Below, one piece after another: positions 8,491-16,738 of a stretch of DNA of 64,000 nt. This DNA comes from an uncultured Flavobacteriaceae bacterium. GTDB lineage: Bacteria > Bacteroidota > Bacteroidia > Flavobacteriales > Flavobacteriaceae. The translations under genes and the position numbers were made by a program. Within the stretch, counting starts at the first letter, position 1. Every line of letters begins with the position of its first letter. The stretch is from positions 620,001 to 684,000 of the forward strand of contig CAKUPQ010000001.1 of assembly GCA_934675205.1 (NCBI GenBank). Reading direction: 5' to 3'. The notes under the pieces are model-generated. The model was given only the letters and a program-made list of their open reading frames with translations, was not told the origin of the DNA and did no database searches.

Positions 8491-8904
8491 TTATTCATAA
8501 TTATTTTTATCTTTCCAACCCGACCAACCAAGATTATCATATAATTCTACCTGAAGGTGTTCGTATATTTTTTTAAAAAGTATTGCTCTTTCAATGGAAC
8601 TTGCATAAAAAGTTGTTGTATGCTCACATCTTACGGTTGTTAAATACATCGTTTTCCCGTTTTTTATTTCTGGTTTAATCTCACAGTAAGTGTCTGTTGA
8701 TGACTTCCATTCATAAAGAAGATTCCAATAACCTTTTTCTCGAATTTGTTTTTTGACTTCTTCTATTTCTTGTTTTGTCGGAGAAAATTTATGGTATTTT
8801 ATGTTAACGCTTTTCCATTTTACATTCGGAGAATTATAAAGAAATGACTGCAAAAATATCACAATCAACAAAGCAATTATTATAATGACAAGTACAGGAA
8901 TCAT
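8491..8904 (-). CDS. Small membrane-anchored protein of unknown function
   Basis: 137 residues: one N-terminal membrane helix (IPVLVIIIIALLIVIFL), then a soluble domain with two cysteines (TYCEIKP and TVRCEHT). I chose the ATG at 8904, 17 bp after the tgt stop and preceded by an A-rich stretch. An upstream ATG at 8964 would add 20 basic residues but overlap tgt by 43 bp. I do not recognise a family. In many Bacteroidota the gene after tgt is an LptF/LptG permease; this is not one. It is probably co-transcribed with tgt. Confidence 0.6.
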   Translation of the reverse strand: MIPVLVIIIIALLIVIFLQSFLYNSPNVKWKSVNIKYHKFSPTKQEIEEVKKQIREKGYWNLLYEWKSSTDTYCEIKPEIKNGKTMYLTTVRCEHTTTFYASSIERAILFKKIYEHLQVELYDNLGWSGWKDKNNYE

Positions 8905-8921
8905 ATTTTTTGTTCTTTTGA

Positions 8922-10052
8922 TTAGAGTCTTTGCCCTAATTTTTTGACCATAAGGTTTTTCCAAGTTGCAAAATCTCCCTCCAAAATATGCTTACGAGCC
9001 TCACGAACAAGCCACAAATAAAACCCTAAATTGTGAATGGTTGCAATTTGTTTTCCTAAAAATTCCTCTGCTGCAAACAAGTGTCTTAAATAGGCTTTTG
9101 AATATTCTGTGTCAACAAAAGTTATTCCCATTGGGTCAACAGGAGAAAAATCATCTTTCCATTTGTTGTTTTTGATATTGATGATTCCCTCCGAAGTAAA
9201 AAGCATTCCGTTTCGTGCATTTCGGGTAGGCATTACGCAATCGAACATATCCACTCCAAGAGCGATATTTTCCAGAATATTTATCGGAGTCCCAACTCCC
9301 ATAAGGTATCTTGGTTTTTCTTTCGGAAGAATATCACAAACCACTTCGGTCATTGCATACATTTCTTCTGCCGGTTCTCCAACCGAAAGTCCTCCGATTG
9401 CATTTCCCTCTGCTCCTGAATTGGCAATATATTCAGCTGATTGCTGACGTAAATCTTTATACGTACTTCCCTGCACAATCGGAAAAAATGTTTGATTGTA
9501 ATCGTATTTTAACGGAGTTTTCTCCAAATGAGCAATACATCTGTCCAACCAACGATGTGTCATGTGCATCGAACGTTTAGCATAGTTGTAATCACAAGGA
9601 TACGGAGTACATTCGTCAAAAGCCATAATAATATCTGCTCCTATCGAACGTTGAATTTCCATTACGCTTTCAGGCGAAAAAAAGTGATACGACCCGTCAA
9701 TATGTGATTTGAATTTCACTCCCTCTTCTTTGATTTTTCGGTTGGCAGAAAGCGAATATACTTGGTATCCTCCCGAATCGGTCAAAATATTTCTGTCCCA
9801 ATTCATAAATTTGTGAAGCCCTCCCGCTTGTTCCAAAATATCCGTTTTCGGACGTAAGTACAAATGGTAGGTGTTTCCCAAAATAATATCAGGATTTATT
9901 TCCTCTTTAAGCTCTCTTTGATGAACGCCTTTTACAGAGGCTACCGTTCCGACAGGCATAAAAATCGGAGTTTCGATAACTCCGTGGTCAGTAGTGATTT
10001 TTCCTGCTCTCGCTTTGGATTGAGCATCGCTTTTAAGTAACTCAAATTGCAT
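8922..10052 (-). CDS. tgt: tRNA-guanine transglycosylase (queuine tRNA-ribosyltransferase)
   Basis: 376 residues, full Tgt length. The enzyme swaps guanine 34 of GUN-anticodon tRNAs for preQ1 in the queuosine pathway. Visible motifs are the nucleophile loop LTDSGGYQVYSL, the second aspartate region ADIIMAFDECTPYP, GGLSVGEPAEEMYAM, and the catalytic segment GVDMFDCVMPTRNARNG. The usual zinc-binding Cys-x-Cys near the C-terminus is not evident: the sequence reads SPVDPMGITFVDTEYSKAYL, with the cysteines replaced and histidines retained (LRHLF, IHNLGFY). Metal-site loss should therefore be considered. Confidence 0.93.
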   Translation of the reverse strand: MQFELLKSDAQSKARAGKITTDHGVIETPIFMPVGTVASVKGVHQRELKEEINPDIILGNTYHLYLRPKTDILEQAGGLHKFMNWDRNILTDSGGYQVYSLSANRKIKEEGVKFKSHIDGSYHFFSPESVMEIQRSIGADIIMAFDECTPYPCDYNYAKRSMHMTHRWLDRCIAHLEKTPLKYDYNQTFFPIVQGSTYKDLRQQSAEYIANSGAEGNAIGGLSVGEPAEEMYAMTEVVCDILPKEKPRYLMGVGTPINILENIALGVDMFDCVMPTRNARNGMLFTSEGIINIKNNKWKDDFSPVDPMGITFVDTEYSKAYLRHLFAAEEFLGKQIATIHNLGFYLWLVREARKHILEGDFATWKNLMVKKLGQRL

Positions 10053-10070
10053 AAATCGTAATTAAAAGGG

Positions 10071-10101
10071 CAAAGATAGTTATTTGTTTTTAGTAACTTT
10101 G
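10071..10101. promoter_or_regulatory. Divergent promoters of tgt and the Nfu gene
   Basis: Back-to-back Bacteroidota -7 boxes: TATCTTTG on the minus strand (10078-10071, for tgt) and TAACTTTG on the plus strand (10094-10101, for the Nfu gene, 21 bases before its ATG). No clear -33 element is seen for either. Confidence 0.55.
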
Positions 10102-10122
10102 CACTTTAAAACAGAATCAAAA

Positions 10123-11016
10123 ATGATAACAATAAAAACTATACCGACATCAAACCCTGTTATTCTTAAATTTGAATTTCCGGAATTTATAACCAAAGAA
10201 AACTTTGAGTTCAAAAATATTGATGAAGCAAAATCATCTCCTTTGGCTCAAAAACTGTTTTATCTTCCGTTTGTAAAAACCGTTTATATTTCGGGGAATT
10301 TTATTGCAATCGAAAGATACAATATTGTGGAATGGGACGATGTAAAAGACGAAGTAACCGAGCAAATATCGGATTTTGTAAACAACGGAGGTCAAATTAT
10401 TGCCCAAGCGGAGCAACCCAAAAAAGTTCCTGTTACGATTTATGCAGAAAGCACTCCGAATCCGAATGTAATGAAGTTTGTTTCCAATAAATTATTGGTT
10501 AAAAACTCGGTTGAGTTCAAAAATATTGACGAGGCTGCTCCGTCTGAATTGGCTCAAGCCTTATTCCGTTTTTCGTTTGTAAAAGAGGTTTTTATGGACG
10601 AAAATTACATTTCGATAACCAAGTATAATATTACTTCGTGGGACGAAATCGTGATGGAAATCAGAAGTTTTATCAAAGAATATATCGAGCAAGGGAAATC
10701 AATCATAGACGAAACCAAATATATTCCGACCGAGCAACAGGAAAAGCAATTAGACCATAATTTTGATAAATTAGATACTACTTCGCAACAGATTATCAAT
10801 ATTTTGGAAGAATACGTAAAACCTGCTGTTCAGTCAGACGGAGGAAATATCGCTTTTGATTCGTATGACGAAAACGAAAAACGGGTAAGAGTGATATTAC
10901 AGGGTGCTTGTAGCGGTTGTCCGTCATCGACCTTTACCTTAAAAAGCGGAATCGAAAATATGTTGAAAGATATGCTCAACGACCACGAAATCAAAGTTGA
11001 GGCGGTCAATCAATAA
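10123..11016 (+). CDS. NifU/Nfu-type Fe-S scaffold protein with duplicated Nfu_N domain
   Basis: 297 residues. Two tandem copies of the Nfu N-terminal domain are visible: the first begins KTIPTSNPVILKFEF, the second YAESTPNPNVMKFVSNK. Each contains the same core (FKNIDEA, SPLAQKLF or SELAQALF, then a VKxVY/F segment). The C-terminal NifU domain begins ILEEYVKPAVQSDGG and holds the cluster-binding CxxC in GACSGCPSST. Such proteins carry [4Fe-4S] clusters to target apoproteins in the cytoplasm. The longer frame from 10084 overlaps the promoter, so the ATG at 10123 is used. The double N-domain is typical of Bacteroidota homologues. Confidence 0.88.
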   Translation: MITIKTIPTSNPVILKFEFPEFITKENFEFKNIDEAKSSPLAQKLFYLPFVKTVYISGNFIAIERYNIVEWDDVKDEVTEQISDFVNNGGQIIAQAEQPKKVPVTIYAESTPNPNVMKFVSNKLLVKNSVEFKNIDEAAPSELAQALFRFSFVKEVFMDENYISITKYNITSWDEIVMEIRSFIKEYIEQGKSIIDETKYIPTEQQEKQLDHNFDKLDTTSQQIINILEEYVKPAVQSDGGNIAFDSYDENEKRVRVILQGACSGCPSSTFTLKSGIENMLKDMLNDHEIKVEAVNQ

Positions 11017-11124
11017 TGTTTTTTGACCGGATAATGTTAATAAAACTTTAAACAGCTTTATACTTTAGGGATTCCGATATATGGTTTTTACTTTTGTTGA
11101 AAACTATATAAAAAATCAAAATAG

Positions 11125-12408
11125 ATGGATATTACAAGTACACAAGTACAAAGCGAGGTTTACAGTTGGTTGTTTGAAAAACTTCTAAATTTAGGTTTAT
11201 CCGAAAAGGTTGCACATTCTATAAATTCTGTTTTACTTATAATTGCCCTTGGTTTAGTGCTTTATGTGGTTGATTATCTGTTTCGCAGAGTTTTGTTGAT
11301 TTTCATTCTGAAAGCTGTAAGAAAAACCAAAACCAAATTTGACGATTTTCTGGTTCAAAATAAGGTTGTCAAATATTTTATGCACATTGTAACTATTGTT
11401 ATTGCAAAACAATTTTTACCATTGATTTTTGTCGGTTTTCCTAAATGGATTGATGTAACAATGAAGTTTACGGATATTATTCTGATAATCAACATCGGAA
11501 TTTTTGTAAACGGAGTCATAAAGTCTGTAAGAGATTGGTTCAAAACCAAAAAGGCCTTTGAAGATAAGCCTTTGGACAGCTATATGCAGCTACTTACCAT
11601 ATTGATATTTTTTGTTTGTGGTATCATTATTTTCTCTGAACTCACCGGAAAATCACCTTTGGGATTTTTACTTTCCTTAGGAGCGGCTTCGGCAATTCTG
11701 ATGTTGATTTTTAAAGATACGATTCTGGGTTTTGTAGCCAGCATTCAGGTTTCTGCCAACGATATGGTAAGGGTAGGAGACTGGGTCGAAATGCCAAAAT
11801 ATGGAGCAGACGGCTTTGTTTTGTCTATCAATCTCAACACGGTCAAGGTACAGAATTGGGACAAAACCATTACCACAGTGCCTACTTATGCCTTTATCAA
11901 CGATTCGTTTAAAAACTGGAGAGGAATGACCGAATCGGGGGGAAGGCGAATCAAACGAACGATAAACTTCAAAATCAGCAGTTTTAAATTCTGTGATGAG
12001 CAGATGCTCGAAAAATTTAAAAAATACCGCCTTATCAGAGATTATATCATCGAAAAAGAACAAGAAATAGCCGAGCACAATACCAAATTAGGCGATGCAA
12101 ATATGGTTTCGGTGAATATCAGAAGACTGACAAACATTGGGGTTTTCAGAGTATATGCAGATAATTATATCCTGGAAAAACCCGGAGTAAATTCCAATAT
12201 GATTGCTATGGTTCGTCAGTTGCAGCCTACTTCCAAAGGGCTTCCTCTGGAGATTTACTGTTTTACTTCTGATGTACGCTGGGTGTATCACGAAAAAGTA
12301 GCAGCTGATATTTTTGATCATTTGCTCACCGTAGCTTCCGAATTTGATTTAGAAATATTCGAAGAACCCTCAGGCGGTGATTTTAGGCGTTTTACCGACA
12401 TTAATTGA
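11125..12408 (+). CDS. Mechanosensitive ion channel (YbdG-like MscS family)
   Basis: 427 residues with four to five N-terminal membrane helices (to about residue 210) and a C-terminal MscS domain. The pore-lining helix is GFLLSLGAASAILMLIFKD and the beta domain holds VRVGDWVEMPKYGADG. The large C-terminal cage and length match the YbdG/MscM group rather than MscS itself. It is expected in the inner membrane as a tension-gated channel. This is the second MscS-type gene in the window and is unrelated in position to the one at 5.6-6.2 kb. Confidence 0.88.
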   Translation: MDITSTQVQSEVYSWLFEKLLNLGLSEKVAHSINSVLLIIALGLVLYVVDYLFRRVLLIFILKAVRKTKTKFDDFLVQNKVVKYFMHIVTIVIAKQFLPLIFVGFPKWIDVTMKFTDIILIINIGIFVNGVIKSVRDWFKTKKAFEDKPLDSYMQLLTILIFFVCGIIIFSELTGKSPLGFLLSLGAASAILMLIFKDTILGFVASIQVSANDMVRVGDWVEMPKYGADGFVLSINLNTVKVQNWDKTITTVPTYAFINDSFKNWRGMTESGGRRIKRTINFKISSFKFCDEQMLEKFKKYRLIRDYIIEKEQEIAEHNTKLGDANMVSVNIRRLTNIGVFRVYADNYILEKPGVNSNMIAMVRQLQPTSKGLPLEIYCFTSDVRWVYHEKVAADIFDHLLTVASEFDLEIFEEPSGGDFRRFTDIN

Positions 12409-12421
12409 AAAAATAAAAGCC

Positions 12422-12429
12422 TATTTTTG
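12422..12429 (+). promoter_or_regulatory. -7 promoter box of hemE
   Basis: TATTTTTG matches the Bacteroidota -7 consensus TAnnTTTG and lies 17 bases before the hemE ATG. A TTG at 12405-12407 could serve as a -33 element, with slightly short spacing. Confidence 0.5.
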
Positions 12430-12446
12430 CAACTTAATTTAAAATT

Positions 12447-13475
12447 ATGCTTAAAAACGATTTATTTCTTAGAGCCTTAAAAGGCGAATCGGTTGAAAGA
12501 CCACCTGTTTGGATGATGCGACAAGCAGGAAGATATTTACCTGAATTTCGGGCAATACGTGATAAATATGATTTTTTCACCCGATGCAGAACTCCTGAAT
12601 TAGCTTCGGAAATTACCGTTCAGCCTATCCGAATTGTAAAACCCGATGCAGCTATTTTGTTTTCGGATATTTTGGTAGTTCCACAAGCCATGGGAATCGA
12701 TGTTGAGATGAAAGAAAACGTAGGGCCTTGGCTTCCGAATCCTATCCGAACGGCTCAAGATGTCGAAAAAGTAATCGTTCCGAATATTGACGAAACCTTG
12801 GGTTATGTGATGGATGCCATCAAAATGACTAAAGAAATGCTCAATGACGAAGTTCCGCTTATTGGTTTTGCGGGTTCGCCTTGGACAATTCTCTGTTATG
12901 CAGTCGAAGGAAAAGGTTCAAAGAGTTTTGATATTGCCAAAGGATTTTGTTTTTCTCAACCCGAAGCAGCTCACGTTTTATTACAGAAAATTACCGATAC
13001 CACTATCGCATATCTAAAGAAAAAAGTAGAAGCAGGTTGTGATGCCATTCAGATTTTTGACAGTTGGGGCGGAATGCTTTCTCCTGTGGATTATCAAGAG
13101 TTTTCTTGGAAATATATCAACCAAATCGTAGAGGAAATTTCCAAAGTTGCTCCGGTAATTGTTTTCGGAAAAGGGTGTTGGTTTGCTCTTGGGGAAATGG
13201 CTCAAAGCAAGGCTTCTGCTCTTGGAGTAGATTGGACGTGTTCTGCAAGAAATGCAAGATATTTATCTGGAGGGAATATTACACTACAAGGAAACTTCGA
13301 CCCTTCGAGGTTGCTTTCTCCGATTCCGACCATCAAAAAAATGGTGCATCAAATGATAGACGAATTCGGAAAAGACCAATATATCGTAAATCTCGGACAC
13401 GGAATTTTACCGAATATTCCTGTTGATCACGCAAAAGCGTTTGTAGAAGCGGTTAAGGAGTATGAAAATAAGTAG
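12447..13475 (+). CDS. hemE: Uroporphyrinogen decarboxylase
   Basis: 342 residues, full length. HemE removes four carboxyl groups from uroporphyrinogen III to give coproporphyrinogen III in haem synthesis. The family signature [20 protein letters not shown] is at residues 19-38, a second signature region [19 protein letters not shown] is near residue 140, and the active-site aspartate is in [14 protein letters not shown]. It is followed by an unknown gene and then hemH, so two haem enzymes share the strand and perhaps the transcript. Confidence 0.95.
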   Translation: MLKNDLFLRALKGESVERPPVWMMRQAGRYLPEFRAIRDKYDFFTRCRTPELASEITVQPIRIVKPDAAILFSDILVVPQAMGIDVEMKENVGPWLPNPIRTAQDVEKVIVPNIDETLGYVMDAIKMTKEMLNDEVPLIGFAGSPWTILCYAVEGKGSKSFDIAKGFCFSQPEAAHVLLQKITDTTIAYLKKKVEAGCDAIQIFDSWGGMLSPVDYQEFSWKYINQIVEEISKVAPVIVFGKGCWFALGEMAQSKASALGVDWTCSARNARYLSGGNITLQGNFDPSRLLSPIPTIKKMVHQMIDEFGKDQYIVNLGHGILPNIPVDHAKAFVEAVKEYENK

Positions 13476-13490
13476 AATTTTGAAATCAAA

Positions 13491-14255
13491 ATGGGAATAA
13501 GAGTTAGTGGAATATTTATAGACGGACTACCTAAATGTAAACCGACAAAGAACACACAAGGGTTAAATATTGACTATAAAAAAGTTAATAATCTTTCACC
13601 TAAAAATATATCTGTAGCTTTCTATAAAAAGAAAACAATTATTCTGTATGATGATTTTATGGAAAACATCTTGACTCAAGATTTAGATTTTTCAGAATTT
13701 GAAAAACAAATTTTAGAGTTATTTCCAAACAAAACATTTTTTTCAATTATTATTGACGATACAATCAATTTTACAGGATTTAGTATAACTGTTAAGAATA
13801 AAAAGTACAGAACAAAAGGCACTCTTCAAGGAAACATATATGCAGATGAAGGTACATTAGTCGCTACTGAATCTCAAATTTACAAGAATTTCATAAAAAC
13901 TATTAAAGATAACAAAGCTGTTAATAATGTTATTGAGAAATATAGAACTTCTATGGATGAAGAAACGGTACGGAAAACAGTATTAAAACTTCGAGATGGT
14001 TTGTATGAAAAATCAAATTCAGAAAATGAATATCATTATTTGAATGGCACAATGGATAATGCGGTATGTGAAGATTTTCTTGACCATTATTTTAAAATGG
14101 ATTATTTTGATATAGAAGATAAAATATCCTTTTACCAACTAAATGAAAAAAAGTTTGACTTACTCAAAGATTTTAAAGGCTTTATATCAATAAGTTATAA
14201 AAATCATATTAAAAAACATTGGATAACAAGTGTAATTACTAAATTTAAGATTTAG
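13491..14255 (+). CDS. Hypothetical protein inserted between hemE and hemH
   Basis: 254 residues of no family I recognise. There is no signal peptide and no membrane helix. The sequence is rich in Lys, Asn, Asp, Ile and Phe, and its DNA is visibly more AT-rich than the flanking hem genes. The N-terminal part (residues 1-125) looks alpha/beta, with VKNKKYRTKGTLQGNIYAD suggesting a beta hairpin; the rest is mostly helical. Tight spacing (15 bp after hemE, 22 bp before hemH) means it is co-transcribed with haem genes, but composition suggests later acquisition. It may be unrelated to haem. Confidence 0.7.
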   Translation: MGIRVSGIFIDGLPKCKPTKNTQGLNIDYKKVNNLSPKNISVAFYKKKTIILYDDFMENILTQDLDFSEFEKQILELFPNKTFFSIIIDDTINFTGFSITVKNKKYRTKGTLQGNIYADEGTLVATESQIYKNFIKTIKDNKAVNNVIEKYRTSMDEETVRKTVLKLRDGLYEKSNSENEYHYLNGTMDNAVCEDFLDHYFKMDYFDIEDKISFYQLNEKKFDLLKDFKGFISISYKNHIKKHWITSVITKFKI

Positions 14256-14277
14256 CTTTTAAACAATTCAACAACAA

Positions 14278-15303
14278 ATGAAAGGAGTCCTTTTAGTCAA
14301 TCTCGGTTCGCCCGAAAGCCCAACACCCAAAGACGTAAAACCGTATTTGGACGAATTTTTAATGGATAAATACGTAATTGATGTTCCGTATTTGTTCCGA
14401 GTTTTTTTGGTTCGTGGTATTATCATCGGATTGAGAAACAGAGCTGAAAAATCAGCTGAAGCTTACCAACAAATTTGGTGGGACGAAGGTTCTCCGCTTA
14501 TTGTTTTATCAAAACGTTTACACGAAAAAGTGCAAGCGAAAAACGATTTGCCAATCGCTTTGGCAATGCGTTACGGAAAACCAAGCATCAAAACCGGACT
14601 GACTGAATTACACCAAAAAGGAGTAACAGATGTCTTGGTTTTACCACTCTATCCGCAACATGCAATGGCTTCGACTTTGACCATTACAGAACTGGCGAAT
14701 AAAATTCAAAAAGAACAGTTTCCAAATATGAAACTGACTCATTTTCCAGCATTTTATAATCAAAAAGAATACATCGTTGCCCAAGGAGAGTCCATCAAAA
14801 AACACTTGGGAGATTTTGATTATGAAAAATTAGTTTTTTCTTATCACGGAATTCCTGAAAGGCATATTCGTAAATCAGACGTTACCAAAAGTCATTGTAG
14901 AATTGACGGGAAATGTTGTCAGACACCATCTAAAGCACACGAATTTTGTTATCGTCACCAATGTTTTGAAACCACAAAACAAATCATAGAATATTTAGGC
15001 ATTCCTAGAGAAAAAGTAATGGAGACTTTCCAGTCTAGATTATCAGGAGATAAATGGCTCGAACCTTATACAGATGTTGAAATTGATAATCTTGCTAAAA
15101 ATGGCGTGAAAAAAATAGCTGTGGTAACTCCAGCTTTCGTATCAGATTGTTTAGAAACTCTTGAAGAAATCGGGATGAGAGCCAAAGAAGATTTTATTTC
15201 AAACGGAGGAGAAGAGTTTTTGACTATTCCGTGTATGAATGAAGACCAACTTTGGGTTGATGCCCTCCACACTTGGATAGAAGAATGGAAAACTTTGGAT
15301 TGA
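14278..15303 (+). CDS. hemH: Ferrochelatase
   Basis: 341 residues, full length. HemH inserts Fe2+ into protoporphyrin (or coproporphyrin) IX. The start KGVLLVNLGSPESPTPKDVKPYL is the family N-terminus. The active-site histidine region VFSYHGIPERHI and the later FQSRLSGDKWLEPYTD segment are present. A cysteine-rich stretch follows the histidine (CRIDGKCC, then FCYRHQCF), a pattern compatible with an internal metal or Fe-S site like those known in some ferrochelatases. Together with hemE it marks a haem biosynthesis locus. Confidence 0.94.
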   Translation: MKGVLLVNLGSPESPTPKDVKPYLDEFLMDKYVIDVPYLFRVFLVRGIIIGLRNRAEKSAEAYQQIWWDEGSPLIVLSKRLHEKVQAKNDLPIALAMRYGKPSIKTGLTELHQKGVTDVLVLPLYPQHAMASTLTITELANKIQKEQFPNMKLTHFPAFYNQKEYIVAQGESIKKHLGDFDYEKLVFSYHGIPERHIRKSDVTKSHCRIDGKCCQTPSKAHEFCYRHQCFETTKQIIEYLGIPREKVMETFQSRLSGDKWLEPYTDVEIDNLAKNGVKKIAVVTPAFVSDCLETLEEIGMRAKEDFISNGGEEFLTIPCMNEDQLWVDALHTWIEEWKTLD

Positions 15304-15320
15304 TTTTTGATTGATAATTA

Positions 15321-15386
15321 GCCACGGATTATACGGATTAACTCAGATTTCTTTTTTGTTCCGTGAAAATCTGTGTAATCCGTGGC
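15321..15386. repeat. Intergenic hairpin built on GCCACGGATTA
   Basis: Perfect 11-bp arms GCCACGGATTA (15321-15331) and TAATCCGTGGC (15376-15386), with further imperfect pairing inside (TACGGATT against AATCTGTG). The core word CCACRGATT recurs in hairpins at 3955/5496 and 20216-20275. The right arm ends 14 bases before the ATG of the next gene, so the hairpin lies in its leader or promoter. Confidence 0.75.
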
Positions 15387-15399
15387 AAAAAAAACAAAT

Positions 15400-15918
15400 A
15401 TGAATAGATTTATACTTACATTTTTCTTGTTGTTTGTGTCGTTGGGATTTTCCCAACAGATTCATTGTGGGTATGATTTTACTTCGTATTTTGTGGTTGA
15501 GCCAAGAGCAGAAAACAACGGAGAAGTTCTAAAGGGGTTGCAAATCACATTGGTAGATTTTTTCGGAAACGATTTGGTAAATACTGATAATAAATTTTCT
15601 TGGACAAAGCCAAACGAGGTGATGGCTTTTTACGAAAATTACAAGATAGACAGCAAAGGACAAAAGGTTTCTGATGAGGACGAAAACGGAAAATGGTACT
15701 TTTATTTTGCCAAAGCCTCGTATTTGGTCTCTGTAAACAACGAATTTCGGGCAGAACATTTCAAACTAAAAATCCAAGACCCGAACGGAATCTACAAAAC
15801 AGCTTTTATTCCGTTAAACAGCTTTAATATGTACATTTTGTGTACAGGAGAGGCTCGTACGGCTCAATTCGGAAGAAAAACCAACCAACCGATTAAGGTT
15901 ATTTTGGATAAAATTTAA
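15400..15918 (+). CDS. Secreted protein of unknown function
   Basis: 172 residues with a clear signal peptide (MNRFILTFFLLFVSLGFSQQ). The mature part is a single small domain with three cysteines (QIHCGYDF at its start, YILCTGE near the end) and a beta-rich pattern. A GTG start at 15382 would put six residues from the adjoining hairpin into the protein, so the ATG at 15400 is preferred. No family is recognised. The following hairpin terminator is shared with the convergent lipoprotein gene. Confidence 0.75.
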   Translation: MNRFILTFFLLFVSLGFSQQIHCGYDFTSYFVVEPRAENNGEVLKGLQITLVDFFGNDLVNTDNKFSWTKPNEVMAFYENYKIDSKGQKVSDEDENGKWYFYFAKASYLVSVNNEFRAEHFKLKIQDPNGIYKTAFIPLNSFNMYILCTGEARTAQFGRKTNQPIKVILDKI

Positions 15919-15951
15919 GTCTTTAAGAACTCTCTTTTTTGCATAAAAAAA

Positions 15952-15976
15952 GACCTCACTTGTGAGGTCCTTATTT
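15952..15976. terminator. Bidirectional terminator
   Basis: Hairpin GACCTCAC-TT-GTGAGGTC (15952-15969) with A-rich DNA on the left and T-rich DNA on the right. It separates the plus-strand secreted protein gene from the convergent minus-strand lipoprotein gene. Confidence 0.8.
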
Positions 15977-16015
15977 TTAAAGTTCGAAAGCTTAATTTTC
16001 TTATTAAACGGGAGT

Positions 16016-16525
16016 TTAGTTAATATTCATAGCTTGAACAGTAAATGTGGTTTTTACATTACCTGATGCAGTAACATTGTCAGTATATGTTACATTAAAC
16101 TCTAATGTATATTGATTGTCTCCGTGAGAGATAATTTTAATAGGACCTGTAGGCTCATTTGATGATGTCATACTCTGACCATCAACAATCGTATATGAGC
16201 TTAGCCAAGACGAGTATGTTCCTTCTATTTCATCCCAGTCACCTTCATCGGATGTGTAAGTTCCTGCTATACCATCAGTAGTATTGTAATCAACACTAAA
16301 GCTAACACTACCAATTTTTCCTCCTTTACTTCCTGTAAGGGAAATAGAACCATTGGAAGTCCCTTCACTCAAGTTATTGAAAACCTGTATCGCTGCTTGC
16401 TCTACTTTATAAGTTTCTCCATCAAGAGTAAAACTTGCAGATGAACTATTATTGTCATCAGAAGAACAAGACATTAAAAATAAAACACTAACAAACAAAA
16501 AAGTAGTTTTTAAAAGTTTTTTCAT
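16016..16525 (-). CDS. Putative lipoprotein of unknown function
   Basis: 169 residues. The N-terminus is a lipoprotein signal (MKKLLKTTFLFVSVLFLMSC) with the acylated cysteine at residue 20, followed by a Ser/Asp-rich linker (SSDDNNSSS) that resembles the Bacteroidota lipoprotein export signal for surface display. The mature domain is beta-rich, with Gly/Ser/Thr repeats. The ATG at 16525 is chosen over the one at 16579 because it begins the signal peptide. No family is recognised. Confidence 0.75.
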   Translation of the reverse strand: MKKLLKTTFLFVSVLFLMSCSSDDNNSSSASFTLDGETYKVEQAAIQVFNNLSEGTSNGSISLTGSKGGKIGSVSFSVDYNTTDGIAGTYTSDEGDWDEIEGTYSSWLSSYTIVDGQSMTSSNEPTGPIKIISHGDNQYTLEFNVTYTDNVTASGNVKTTFTVQAMNIN

Positions 16526-16671
16526 CGTTTTTAAAATTAATAAATTAAAGAATTGTTTTAATAGTTGACAAAACAACACAAAAAAAATGAATTAACAAAA
16601 CTTTGTTAAAAATCTTAAAAAGATTCATTACATTTAATTTTTATTTAGGAAAATTCCTTAAGGCAGTTTAC

Positions 16672-16702
16672 TTTTTGCCTAAAGTAAAAATCACTACCTT
16701 CG
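16672..16702 (+). promoter_or_regulatory. Promoter of the aldehyde dehydrogenase gene
   Basis: TTTTTG (16672-16677, -33 type) and TACCTTCG (16695-16702, -7 type) with 17 bp between them. The -7 box departs from TAnnTTTG at one base. The gene starts 36 bases downstream. Confidence 0.55.
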
Positions 16703-16738
16703 CAAAAAATAATTTTAATATAGAAAATTCATAAAAAA

